NCBI RefSeq assembly: GCF_018224885.1 | Contig: NZ_JAGTXB010000005.1 | Coordinates: 62,001-126,000 of the forward strand | DNA from: Chitinophaga hostae | GTDB lineage: Bacteria; Bacteroidota; Bacteroidia; Chitinophagales; Chitinophagaceae | Reading direction: 5' to 3' | DNA length: 64,000 bases | The notes under the pieces: model-generated | Seen by the model: the letters and a program-made list of their open reading frames with translations, nothing else | Database searches by the model: none | What the model was told of the DNA's origin: nothing | Program-made: the position numbers and the translations under genes | In this document: positions 40,692 through 49,299 of the stretch, piece after piece | How the letters are laid out: each line of letters starts with the position of its first letter | Numbering within the stretch: the stretch's first letter is position 1

Positions 40692-43600
40692 TTAAAAAGT
40701 TACATTCAGTTTAGCGCCCATTGGTATTGACCAGGGTGTTACATTATATCTTTCAATGCCCTGCATAAACTGCATGCCCGAGCCCTGAACGCTGGTAGAG
40801 GGCTGGTAGGCATTTTCCGGATCTATACCGATTTTTGCCGCTGTCCATAAAATGATGTTCCTGCTGTAAACGGCGATACTGGCGTTTTGTATTTTAGCGG
40901 CCGCTATGAATTTACGGGGCAGTTCGTAAGACAACGATACTTCCCGCAGCTTAAGATACGAAGCCGGGAAAAGAAAGGCCCTGGTAAATGACCAGGCGGT
41001 ACTGCCGGCATAAGGCAGTGTAAGTGTTCCTGGTCCGCCGAGATTTTCCGTATAGCCGGTAGGGTTACCATTAGCATCATATCCTTTGGCTCTTACGCCG
41101 GGGATGAATACGCCGCCGTATGGCAGTACATAAGGACCGTATGCAAACGGATAGCCATTGTATTCCGGTGTAGGGCCACCCACCAGCGGAAATTTATTGC
41201 CACCGGGAATGATCAGTTCATCCTGGTGGCTCACCAGGTAATCCCTTAGCTCCTGTCCCTTCATATTGCCGGGGTTGGTGAGTTTATCAAGAAATAATTG
41301 TGAATTGCCTTTTTCTTCGCCGTAGCGGTAGGTTTGCGATACAAAATCGCCGCCGTTTCTCCAGTCGAAGGTCATGCTCAGTGTAAAGTTTTTATAGGTA
41401 ACCGACGTTTGCAGGCCCATAATAAAATTGGGGTTAAAGTTGCCGATCTTATTACGGGTGTTGATGGCATCTATACTTTGCCACTTACCTGTATTGTCCA
41501 GTATCGGGTAACCATAATAGGGAGATGATTTATCGGTTACGGTTACCACCTGTGCATCGTAAATATCGCCGATGTCTTCTCCTACATATGTCCATGCGCC
41601 GCCTTTACCTTCTTCCCAAAGGGTGTAGTAAGGCAGGTCATCGGGGAGGGAAATAATTTTTGTTCTGTTGCGGGTGAAGTTGGCGTTGATATCCCAGCGC
41701 CAGTTTTTGCGCAGCAGGGGTGTACCGCCCAGTGTCAGCTCAATGCCCCTGCTTCTCAGTAAACCGGCGTTGATGTTACGCGAAGAGTAGCCGGACGATG
41801 GCGGCGTTTTTGGGCTGAAGATCTGGTTTTTGTTTTCCACCATGTAGTAGGTAGCTGCCAGCCGGAGTCGGTTCCTGAACAGGTTTACATCTAAGCCGCC
41901 TTCATAGGAGGTAGCTATTTCAGGTTTCAGAAAAGGATTGAGCAGGGTGCCGGAAGTAGTAAGCCGCGGGATGTTACCCCAGGCGCCGGCATCGTACAAA
42001 GTGCCCAGCAGCTGGTAAGGCGAGGCGTCGTTACCCACCTGGGCGGCGCCGCCTCTTATTTTGATGAGGTTAATATTATCGCTGGTGATACCCGCCATTT
42101 CGTTGATCAGTAAACTCAGCGATGCCGAAGGATAAAAGTAGGCAGCTGCTTCCGGCAGGGTACTGGACCAGTCGGTACGACCGGTTACATCCAGGTAGGC
42201 CATGCCTTTGTAGCCGATGTTGAGCATGCTGTATATGCTGTTCACCCCTTTTTCATACATCGTACTGTTATAGTTGAGGTTCTGCGGGGCAATGTTCTGG
42301 ATCGTATATACACCCGGCGTATTCAGCCCGGTACCGTCTTTAGTAGCGGTTACAATATTTTTTCCTGTCTGATAGCGTTTGTTGCCGCCTGCGGAAATAG
42401 TGAAGTCGATATCGCGGATTTCTTTTTTATAGGTCAGCAGTACATCGATGTTACGCTCATAGTTGCTGAGGTTAATGATACCATAGGCGCCACCGGGATT
42501 ATTCAGATAGCTGTTGGCAATTTTTGTCTCCCTTTTTTCATTGTAGGTATCCAGTGCATATCTTGCCATGAAAGTGAGGGAGGGCAGTATTTTCCAGTCG
42601 GCCCTAACGTTACCGAATACACGATCTCTTACAAAGGCATTCTTTACTTCATATGCCAGGAAGTAGGGGTTATTAAATACGCCATTGGCCTGGGTACGTT
42701 GTTGCAGCCCTTCCTGCCCGGGCATCCAGTAATCTTTCAGATCGCGCACATCGATATGCGGGGAAATGCTGTATACTGCCTGCAGCGGGTTGGCGCCGCG
42801 ATCGCCGGCCGGCCGGTTGTTGGAATTGGTGCGGCTGAAATCTACGTTGGTGCTCAGGCTTAATTTTGAATTTACCTGCAGACTGGAGTTCAGGTTCAGC
42901 GCATTTTTAAACAGGTCGGTATTCGGGATAATGCCTTTATTGGTCATGTTGGCGTAGCCTACCCGGTAAGCGATCTTTTCATTGTTGTTGGCAATAGAAA
43001 CGGCGGTGGTGGTGGTCATCCCGGTATTGACAAAATTTTTGGCGTTATCCTTATGCGATACCAGGGGCATGGGAATAGGTTTGCCGTTTTGATCTTTGGG
43101 ACTGTTCCATTGCACTTCTTCATATCCCATATCCAGCTCCGCGCCAAAGGTAGCATCGATGTTTTCGGAGATGATGGTGCCGAAGGGGTTGGTGAGCAGG
43201 CTGCCGCTGCGGGATACAGGGATACCGGAAAATTGTCCGGAGCCGAATTTGGTTTGCCATTTCAAAAATTTATAGGGGATATCAAACACGGTATTAACGG
43301 ACGCATTAACGGTAACGCGGTCAACTTTTTTCCCGGTTTTGGTGGTAATCAGCACCACGCCGTTTCCTGCGCGGGAGCCATAGAGTGCGGCGGCGCTGGG
43401 TCCTTTCAGGATCGTCACACTTTCGATGTTGTCCATATTGATATCGGAAATGGCGTTGCCATAATCTACTTTATTGTCTCTTCCGATCTGGCTCACGTTA
43501 TTGACGGTATTGGCCAGCGGTACGCCGTCGACCACAAAGAGCGGCTGGTTATCGCTGCTGAGGGAGGTGGCGCCGCGTATAATCATACTCACCGACGATC

Positions 43601-44147
43601 CGGCGCCGCCGGTGGAGTTGATGGTTACGCCGGCAACTTTACCCGACATGGCGTTTAAGAGGTTTTCCTGTGTTACCCTGTTAAACTCTTTGCCGCCCAG
43701 TTCTTCTACAGAATAGCCGAGTGCTTTCTTTTCTCTTTTAATGCCGAGGGCGGTTACCAGTACCTGTTCCAGTTCTTCCACTTTTTTTTTCAGGACTACC
43801 GACAGCGACAACTTGCTGGAGTCGTTGATCGTGTAGCCTTTCAGGGTATCTGTTTTATAACCGATATGTGTAAAAATAAAATGGTAGGGGCCACCCGCGG
43901 GTAATTTGGCAAAGGAGAAGATACCTTTTTCGTTGGTAACGGTATTGGCCACTGCGGTGTTGCCGGTGCCTTCCACTCTTACCATGACATGCTGCAAAAT
44001 TTCGTTGTTGTCATTTTTAATGATGCCGATGGCGGCGGGGTGTGCTTGCTGTGCCAGCAGGCTGCCTATGCAGCACTGCGATAACAGCAGCAACCAGATC
44101 GCTTTGGTGTGACGGCCTTTTCGGGATTGTCGGATGTTTACGCGCAT
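40692..44147 (-). CDS. SusC/RagA-like TonB-dependent transporter
   Basis: A 1151-residue outer-membrane transporter with a signal peptide (about 1-33) and a carboxypeptidase-regulatory-like domain (about 35-115). A plug follows with the RagA signature (LLNAMSGKVAGVTI, then FVVDGVPL and ILKGPSAAALYGSRAGNGVV) and a C-terminal 22-strand barrel ending in a final aromatic residue (AKLNVTF). There is no STN signalling domain between the signal and the regulatory-like domain, although a FecR/sigma pair is encoded directly upstream. It works with the SusD lipoprotein to import one bulky nutrient. Confidence 0.96.
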   Translation of the reverse strand: MRVNIRQSRKGRHTKAIWLLLLSQCCIGSLLAQQAHPAAIGIIKNDNNEILQHVMVRVEGTGNTAVANTVTNEKGIFSFAKLPAGGPYHFIFTHIGYKTDTLKGYTINDSSKLSLSVVLKKKVEELEQVLVTALGIKREKKALGYSVEELGGKEFNRVTQENLLNAMSGKVAGVTINSTGGAGSSVSMIIRGATSLSSDNQPLFVVDGVPLANTVNNVSQIGRDNKVDYGNAISDINMDNIESVTILKGPSAAALYGSRAGNGVVLITTKTGKKVDRVTVNASVNTVFDIPYKFLKWQTKFGSGQFSGIPVSRSGSLLTNPFGTIISENIDATFGAELDMGYEEVQWNSPKDQNGKPIPMPLVSHKDNAKNFVNTGMTTTTAVSIANNNEKIAYRVGYANMTNKGIIPNTDLFKNALNLNSSLQVNSKLSLSTNVDFSRTNSNNRPAGDRGANPLQAVYSISPHIDVRDLKDYWMPGQEGLQQRTQANGVFNNPYFLAYEVKNAFVRDRVFGNVRADWKILPSLTFMARYALDTYNEKRETKIANSYLNNPGGAYGIINLSNYERNIDVLLTYKKEIRDIDFTISAGGNKRYQTGKNIVTATKDGTGLNTPGVYTIQNIAPQNLNYNSTMYEKGVNSIYSMLNIGYKGMAYLDVTGRTDWSSTLPEAAAYFYPSASLSLLINEMAGITSDNINLIKIRGGAAQVGNDASPYQLLGTLYDAGAWGNIPRLTTSGTLLNPFLKPEIATSYEGGLDVNLFRNRLRLAATYYMVENKNQIFSPKTPPSSGYSSRNINAGLLRSRGIELTLGGTPLLRKNWRWDINANFTRNRTKIISLPDDLPYYTLWEEGKGGAWTYVGEDIGDIYDAQVVTVTDKSSPYYGYPILDNTGKWQSIDAINTRNKIGNFNPNFIMGLQTSVTYKNFTLSMTFDWRNGGDFVSQTYRYGEEKGNSQLFLDKLTNPGNMKGQELRDYLVSHQDELIIPGGNKFPLVGGPTPEYNGYPFAYGPYVLPYGGVFIPGVRAKGYDANGNPTGYTENLGGPGTLTLPYAGSTAWSFTRAFLFPASYLKLREVSLSYELPRKFIAAAKIQNASIAVYSRNIILWTAAKIGIDPENAYQPSTSVQGSGMQFMQGIERYNVTPWSIPMGAKLNVTF

Positions 44148-44228
44148 AGTATTTCATTTTTAGGCAAAAGGAGCCACAGGCAGCCTTTTAAGGATGCAAT
44201 AGCTATAGTATTGAACAGTACGTTCGGA

Positions 44229-45281
44229 TTATTGTGTTACGTAAATAATATTATTTGTTTGCTTAATAGTAAGGTTGTTTAATGTGCCGATGGTGTTCAG
44301 GAAATCGCTGAGTGATTCTTTGCTGTTATCGAAAACGCCGGTGAAACTCATATCCGTCAGCGTATTTTCCTGGTATTGAATGGTGATGTTATATTTTTTT
44401 GCCATTAACCTGAAAATGTTTGCCAGCGGCTCATTGCTGAAAGTAAATATTTCATTTTCGGGTTTGACGGGTACTTTCTGGCTCGCTGTATTTACTGCTT
44501 TATTTTGCCGGCTCACCACAGCCATCATTTTCACCGGGTCAAAAGACAGATCCTGGCCGGGCAGCAGGTAGGTTGTTTTGCCGCCATTGTGTCGCCATAT
44601 GCTGTCTGGTTGCACCATTACCTTACCGCTGATCAGTTGTACGCGCACAGCGCCTTTTTTGCCGCTCCACGCGGTTATTTTAAAAACGGTACCGAGTGCG
44701 GTGGTGCCCAGGTTACCGGTATACACGGTAAATGGTTTTTCTTTGTCGGGAGCTACTTTGAATAATGCTTCTCCTGATAAATATATATGCCGGTTAGCGT
44801 TGGCAAATGGTTCCTGGTATTTTATCCGGCTGCCAGGCGATAGCTCCACTACGCTGCCATCCTTTAAACGGAGCGGCATTGTTTTACGGGTGTTGTTGGC
44901 CTGTTCCCGGTAGGGTAAGGGTGTGGCCGCCGGTGCAGCTATTGGTTGGACTGCCGCTATTTTTTTGGCGGGTAACTGCTGATAAACGGTCCAGATAAGA
45001 CCGGTACACAGCGCGCCGGTGATGGCTGCAGCGATCCACTTATAGTAGATCGTTCTTACCCGCTTTTTTTGCCAGGTACGGCTTTCAATCACTGCCAGCA
45101 TTTTGTCGGAAATATCGGCAGGGAGCTGTGCGTCCGGGTGAAACGAATGCCAGCTGTCGTCCGTTAACCAGGGCTGCAACGCTTCCGGGTGTTGCATAAT
45201 ATATTCCTTTACCACCTGTATCTCTGCCTCACTGCATTCGCCCCGGAAAAACTTTTCAAGTAATGTTGCTGGATGCTTCAT
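44229..45281 (-). CDS. FecR-family anti-sigma factor
   Basis: The start is taken at the ATG at 45281 (350 residues, beginning MKHPATLLEKFF); the longer frame to 45317 would run into the conserved 50-bp element. The cytoplasmic N-terminal part is followed by one membrane helix (WIAAAITGALCTGLIW), the FecR domain with GEALFKVAPDKEKPFTVYTG, and a C-terminal DUF4974/secretin-like domain (FSNEPLANIFRLMAKKYNIT). It should hold the ECF sigma factor inactive until a signal arrives from the SusC transporter. It lies 72 bases after the sigma gene. Confidence 0.94.
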   Translation of the reverse strand: MKHPATLLEKFFRGECSEAEIQVVKEYIMQHPEALQPWLTDDSWHSFHPDAQLPADISDKMLAVIESRTWQKKRVRTIYYKWIAAAITGALCTGLIWTVYQQLPAKKIAAVQPIAAPAATPLPYREQANNTRKTMPLRLKDGSVVELSPGSRIKYQEPFANANRHIYLSGEALFKVAPDKEKPFTVYTGNLGTTALGTVFKITAWSGKKGAVRVQLISGKVMVQPDSIWRHNGGKTTYLLPGQDLSFDPVKMMAVVSRQNKAVNTASQKVPVKPENEIFTFSNEPLANIFRLMAKKYNITIQYQENTLTDMSFTGVFDNSKESLSDFLNTIGTLNNLTIKQTNNIIYVTQ

Positions 45282-45282
45282 A

Positions 45283-45332
45283 TCTATGTATTCGTTTGAA
45301 AACAGCAAATCCCTCACTGCTTAACAATTAGT
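45283..45332 (-). promoter_or_regulatory. 50-bp conserved element, copy 1, directly upstream of fecR-like gene
   Basis: On the minus strand this reads ACTAATTGTTAA, then TGAGGGATTT, a variable 9-nt stretch and AAACGAATACATAGA. It shares 42 of 50 positions with copy 2 at 46544-46593, and mismatches cluster in the spacer. TGAGGG and CGAATA are 16 nt apart, the layout of an ECF-type -35/-10. The element ends one base before the ATG, so transcription from it would give a leaderless or very short leader. Confidence 0.6.
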
Positions 45333-45353
45333 AAATATTGTTTGCCGGAAAGA

Positions 45354-45902
45354 TCAGAACAGGCTGGAGATGATCAGGAAGAAGAGTAATAGCAAGGAGT
45401 CTTTTAACTGCCGGATAGCGCGTACAATATGATTTTCTACCGTTTTTGGAGAGATGGATAACTGCCGGGCAATTTCTTTGTGTGGCAATCCTTCAAAGCG
45501 GCTTAGCTTGAACACATTTTTCCTGACGGGCGACAATTGTTCTATACTATGATATACGCGGTTTAGTTCCTCTTTTACGGAAATATCTGTTTCCATGTGC
45601 CAGTTGGGCGTTTCCCGGATCATGGATTCGGTGTGTTTATTCCGCACCTGTTGTTTGCGCAGCAGATCGGTCATCACGCTTTTGGCTATACGAAATAGTT
45701 GTGAGGAGATATTGAAGTTTGCCGACAGTTTTTCCCTTCTTTCCCAAAGCAGTATAAACGATAGTTGTACCGTTTCTTCTGCGAGATAAACGGAGTGTGT
45801 ACATTTCAAAACATAGAAATAAAGTTTTGCATGATATTGTTGGTATATCATTTTAAAACTTTCGATATTTCCATTCTTTATATCCTGTACGATACTTTCC
45901 AT
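45354..45902 (-). CDS. ECF-type RNA polymerase sigma factor
   Basis: A 182-residue sigma-70 family ECF factor. Region 2 is at about 10-85 (QQYHAKLYFYVLKCTHS and LFRIAKSVMTDLLRKQ), and region 4 (about 110-165) ends in the helix-turn-helix LPHKEIARQLSISPKTVENH. It has a hydrophobic C-terminal tail (LLLLFFLIISSLF), unusual for a soluble sigma and perhaps a membrane anchor. It is followed by the FecR gene and the SusC/D genes it probably activates. Confidence 0.94.
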   Translation of the reverse strand: MESIVQDIKNGNIESFKMIYQQYHAKLYFYVLKCTHSVYLAEETVQLSFILLWERREKLSANFNISSQLFRIAKSVMTDLLRKQQVRNKHTESMIRETPNWHMETDISVKEELNRVYHSIEQLSPVRKNVFKLSRFEGLPHKEIARQLSISPKTVENHIVRAIRQLKDSLLLLFFLIISSLF

Positions 45903-45980
45903 AATGATCGCAAATATCTAATGGACCTAAACAAGATACAAGGAATTACTGATTATATTATTGTTATTTTAGACTCCCTG

Positions 45981-46493
45981 TTATTTCTTCAACTTTAGTA
46001 CCAGCGGGGCCGTGGCCACTCCGGGAATGGTAACCGTAATAGAAAGATCGAGCGTAGAATCGCTCACATTTTCGATCCAGTGCGGGTCATTATCTCCTTT
46101 TTGTGAAGTCAGCAAAAATACCGCATCGTGTATATCCAGTTTCCAGGTGCCTGCATTGCCTGCTTTGGGCAATATCAGTTCAGTGCAGCCATCGATGACA
46201 AAGTTGCCATCCGTATTAAATTTATAGGTATTGGTTTTCGTGCAGGTGAATAAGGCCCCTGCCGGCCCGAGCAAAGGAGCAAGGGCAATGATGCTGGTGC
46301 CGGCGGGAATGTTTTGTCCGCCGAGTTTTACCGGCACTGCAAATACAATATCCTTTTGTTGCCAGTTGCCGGTAACCAGGCTGTACTTCTCCGATTTCTG
46401 CGGAGCCGTGTCCCTGTTCTTTTTGCAGGAAACGGTGAACAGGTGGGCGCCGGCCAGCAGTAACAGTATTTTGCCAGGGATAAAATTGCGCAT
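45981..46493 (-). CDS. Small lipoprotein, possible regulon member of the neighbouring sigma factor
   Basis: A 170-residue lipoprotein (lipobox FTVSC, Cys23) with a lipocalin-like pattern (VTGNWQQKDIVFAVPVKLGG, later FNTDGNFVIDGC and GNAGTWKLDIHDAVFLLTSQ). The function is unknown. It lies 78 bases upstream of the sigma gene on the same strand, and the second copy of the 50-bp element is about 50 bases upstream of its start. This suggests that it is expressed together with the sigma/FecR locus. Confidence 0.85.
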   Translation of the reverse strand: MRNFIPGKILLLLAGAHLFTVSCKKNRDTAPQKSEKYSLVTGNWQQKDIVFAVPVKLGGQNIPAGTSIIALAPLLGPAGALFTCTKTNTYKFNTDGNFVIDGCTELILPKAGNAGTWKLDIHDAVFLLTSQKGDNDPHWIENVSDSTLDLSITVTIPGVATAPLVLKLKK

Positions 46494-46543
46494 AAAATTA
46501 TACAGTTGAATGATGGGATAAATGAATTGGTGCAGCTGCCTCT

Positions 46544-46593
46544 TCTATGTATTCGTTTCAGGATGGAAAATCCCTCATTGGTTAACAATTAGT
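46544..46593 (-). promoter_or_regulatory. 50-bp conserved element, copy 2, upstream of the lipoprotein gene
   Basis: It is the same length as copy 1. It reads on the minus strand ACTAATTGTTAA, TGAGGGATTT and AAACGAATACATAGA around a differing spacer. The 16-nt distance from TGAGGG to CGAATA is identical. It lies 50 bases upstream of the lipoprotein start codon, which leaves a normal leader. Confidence 0.6.
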
Positions 46594-46726
46594 TCATACT
46601 GGAACCGGAAGGGCATTCAGGACGGGGTAGGATACCCAACGCGGCAAAGTGCTGAAATGGCCGTGGAGGGTATGACGGTTGAAAAAGGATTAGTATTTTA
46701 CAGACAGGCTTATTAAAAAGTAACGT

Positions 46727-48279
46727 ATGCGCGTCAACGCTTTCAGGGTGCTTATCTCCCTGGTGATCCTCTCTTTTGGGGTTCCTTTTGTTTCCCAATC
46801 GCAGGACCTGCCTGTCAGGGACTCTTTGTATTCGACCATTTTAGGCGAGGAGCGGAAGATCAACCTGGTATTCCCGGTCAATTACAATCCGCAGGCAGAT
46901 ACCCGTTATGAAATTATCTACTGCCTCGATGATGTACCACGTTTCCTGCGCGTACAGGGCGCTTTCCTGCAGAACGAAGGGTTTATGCCCAAGAACACGA
47001 TCCTGGTAGGGATCACGAATGTTGAGAAAGAGGGGGCGAATACGCGGGACAGAGACTTTACACCTACTACTACCTTTCCCGGGTCTGGTGGCGCGGCCAG
47101 GTTCCGGCTGTTTCTTCGTAACGAGCTGATGCCGTTTATGAAAAGCAGGTACAAGGCAAAAGATAGCGGGCATACCTTATTTGGCGGTTCGCTGGGAGGA
47201 CTGTTTGTATTTTATGCATTTTTAACGGATCCGGATCTCTTTACTTCCTATATCGCTATAGAGCCCAGTTTGTGGTGGGATGATTTTTACCTGAACAAGT
47301 TAGCGGTTAACAAATTTGATTCGCTGCGTAATCTCCATAATACGCTCTTTATGGGGGGCGTGATGGCAGCCCGCTGCGGTATATGGGCATGGGTGAAATG
47401 AACAGGATACTCAGCGCCAAAGCTCCGGCCGGTGTTGATTGGAAGTTTGTTACTTATACTGATGAAACGCATTACTCTGCTAATTTTAAAGGCTTCTGGG
47501 ATGGACTTAAATTTTCTTACGGTGGTTTTTATGCGTCTACAGGCGGTTACCTGGACAGCAGGCAAATCCTGATCAAGCCATTCAACGGTATTGTATTAAA
47601 GGATCAGCCTTTTGCACTATACTGTTATAACCTGATGGCGGACACCTATATTCATTATTCTACAGATGGTGCTGCGCCTACGTTGCTGTCGCCTAAACTC
47701 ACTGGAGAAGAGACAATGTTACGTATCAACCGCGATACAAAGGTGATATTGCAGTCGTTCGGCAAGCGGGAAGAATATAACAGAACGGTCGGTGCGGGCT
47801 TTAAAATGGGTACTGTTTTGCCGGCTATTGCTCAGCCGCCTGGCGTAGTGCCGGGTGGTCTGCATTTCCGCTACTATGAAGGAGCCTGGGATAGTATGCC
47901 GGATTTGCGCAAACTGAAGCCATTACAGTCCGGCATTGCGGGAAAGGATTTTGACCTTAATAAATTTCCTGCACAACATGCTTATGCGATTGTAAAAGAA
48001 GGACACATAGCGATAGATGAGCCAGGCTATTACATTTTTGAAATGGGGCCGGGGAATGACTATTCAAAAGTGTATATAGGTGATCAGCAGGTGCTGGGCA
48101 TGCACTTTAAAGCCGGAGAGGGTGAAAGCTTTATGTTGCCGATGGACAAAGGGTTTTACCCGATACGGATATTATATTTCCGCCCGGAGAAGGGAGAGCG
48201 GCTGCAGGATATCTATCTTAAAGCAGCTATGAAAGATGATTATATCATACCTGCGGAAATGTTATATCACCGGCGGTAA
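46727..48279 (+). pseudogene. Exported esterase with PA14-like domain, split by a frameshift in a G run
   Basis: Two frames together encode one protein. Frame 1 (46727-47401) has a signal peptide and an esterase-D-type alpha/beta hydrolase with the nucleophile in FGGSLGGLFVFY. Frame 2 (47383-48279) continues with the catalytic-His region TDETHYSANFKGFWDG, a chitobiase/HEX-type C-terminal module (YIHYSTDGAAPTLLSPKL) and a PA14-like domain. At 47351 the sequence ATG is followed by five G before CGTGATGGC. Adding one G restores M-G-G-R-D-G-S-P-L-R-Y-M, as expected of the family. The run of six G at 47353-47358 can arise by slippage in the cell or by a sequencing or assembly error. Confidence 0.85.
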
Positions 48280-48305
48280 AATGCCACTGAAACTACGTAT
48301 GCCCG

Positions 48306-49280
48306 TTACCGTTTGTTTGTTGCAGGGGTATAACGGAAACGGATCATCGCATTTTCTGTTTCTGAAGATGAGACCCTTAGTTCATATCTTTTATCGCTGG
48401 TAAGAATGATCATTTTGGCGGTATTGGGTGGTATATCGCCCAGGTTGTTGGCATGGAGTACCAGTTCCTGGTATTCGATGCCGGGGTCGGCACTGAGTTG
48501 TATCCGGAGTGGCTTTGCGCTGAGTTCCTGCCGGTCGGCCACTTTATTGCCGTTGAAGAAAACGGTAACAGTGTCGTGGTCGATCGTACCATAGTCATAC
48601 AAACTGATCTCGATAGCCGGACTGCTGATTTCATAGCTGCCCTGTACGCGGTTTTTACGGCTGCTGAGAGCGATGGAATCTGTTACCATGGGCTTGTGTT
48701 GGCTTGTACCGGGAACAGCAGGCGGGGTATTCAAGTTTTTAGTGATATTGATAACAGGCGTATCCGCCGGTTGCGGTTCAATTTTTTTCCCGCTGCCGGG
48801 TATGCGCAGCGCTGTTATCTCCTGGTCTGATAGCTTTGATAGCCGGATAAACCTTCTCGCGTGAACTTTTTTGTTGTTGTAGGTGGAGTAGCTGACAATG
48901 CTTCCCTGGAGCACTATTTCGCCGTCGATATTGAACCAGCGCAGGGTGAGTTCTGCCAGGCTTGTATGATATGTTTTAGGGATGGTAATGCTGTTGACTT
49001 TTATTTCTTTAAAGATCCAGTTCTGTTGTTCCTCTTTTCGTTCGCCCGTTACAGATAGTTCGCCAAACAGCTGATCATTTTCATGAAACCAGGCAGTGCC
49101 GGTATATTGGCCGTTGTCGGTTTTTATGATTTGCAGTATATAGGTGCCGTCCATCTGTGCCCATCCATCGTAGTCGATGGCGGTATATCCTTTCCATACG
49201 CCCTGCAGATTTTGGGCTTGGGTGCCGCAGCAAAGGAAAACGCAGCAGGCGATCAGTAAAGTTTTGAAAATGGTTAACAT
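48306..49280 (-). CDS. Exported protein of unknown function with C-terminal beta-sandwich
   Basis: A 324-residue protein with a signal peptide (MLTIFKTLLIACCVFLCCGT). The N-terminal domain resembles a lipocalin-like ligand binder (LQGVWKGYTAIDYDGWAQMD, then a beta-rich stretch). A Pro/Thr-rich linker (about 168-200) leads to a C-terminal beta-sandwich (SPAIEISLYDYGTIDHDTVT), a pattern seen in Bacteroidota surface proteins. No catalytic residues were seen. It is convergent with the frameshifted esterase and in the same direction as the MFS gene. Confidence 0.8.
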   Translation of the reverse strand: MLTIFKTLLIACCVFLCCGTQAQNLQGVWKGYTAIDYDGWAQMDGTYILQIIKTDNGQYTGTAWFHENDQLFGELSVTGERKEEQQNWIFKEIKVNSITIPKTYHTSLAELTLRWFNIDGEIVLQGSIVSYSTYNNKKVHARRFIRLSKLSDQEITALRIPGSGKKIEPQPADTPVINITKNLNTPPAVPGTSQHKPMVTDSIALSSRKNRVQGSYEISSPAIEISLYDYGTIDHDTVTVFFNGNKVADRQELSAKPLRIQLSADPGIEYQELVLHANNLGDIPPNTAKMIILTSDKRYELRVSSSETENAMIRFRYTPATNKR

Positions 49281-49299
49281 ACTTTCAAATATAAGTCAT

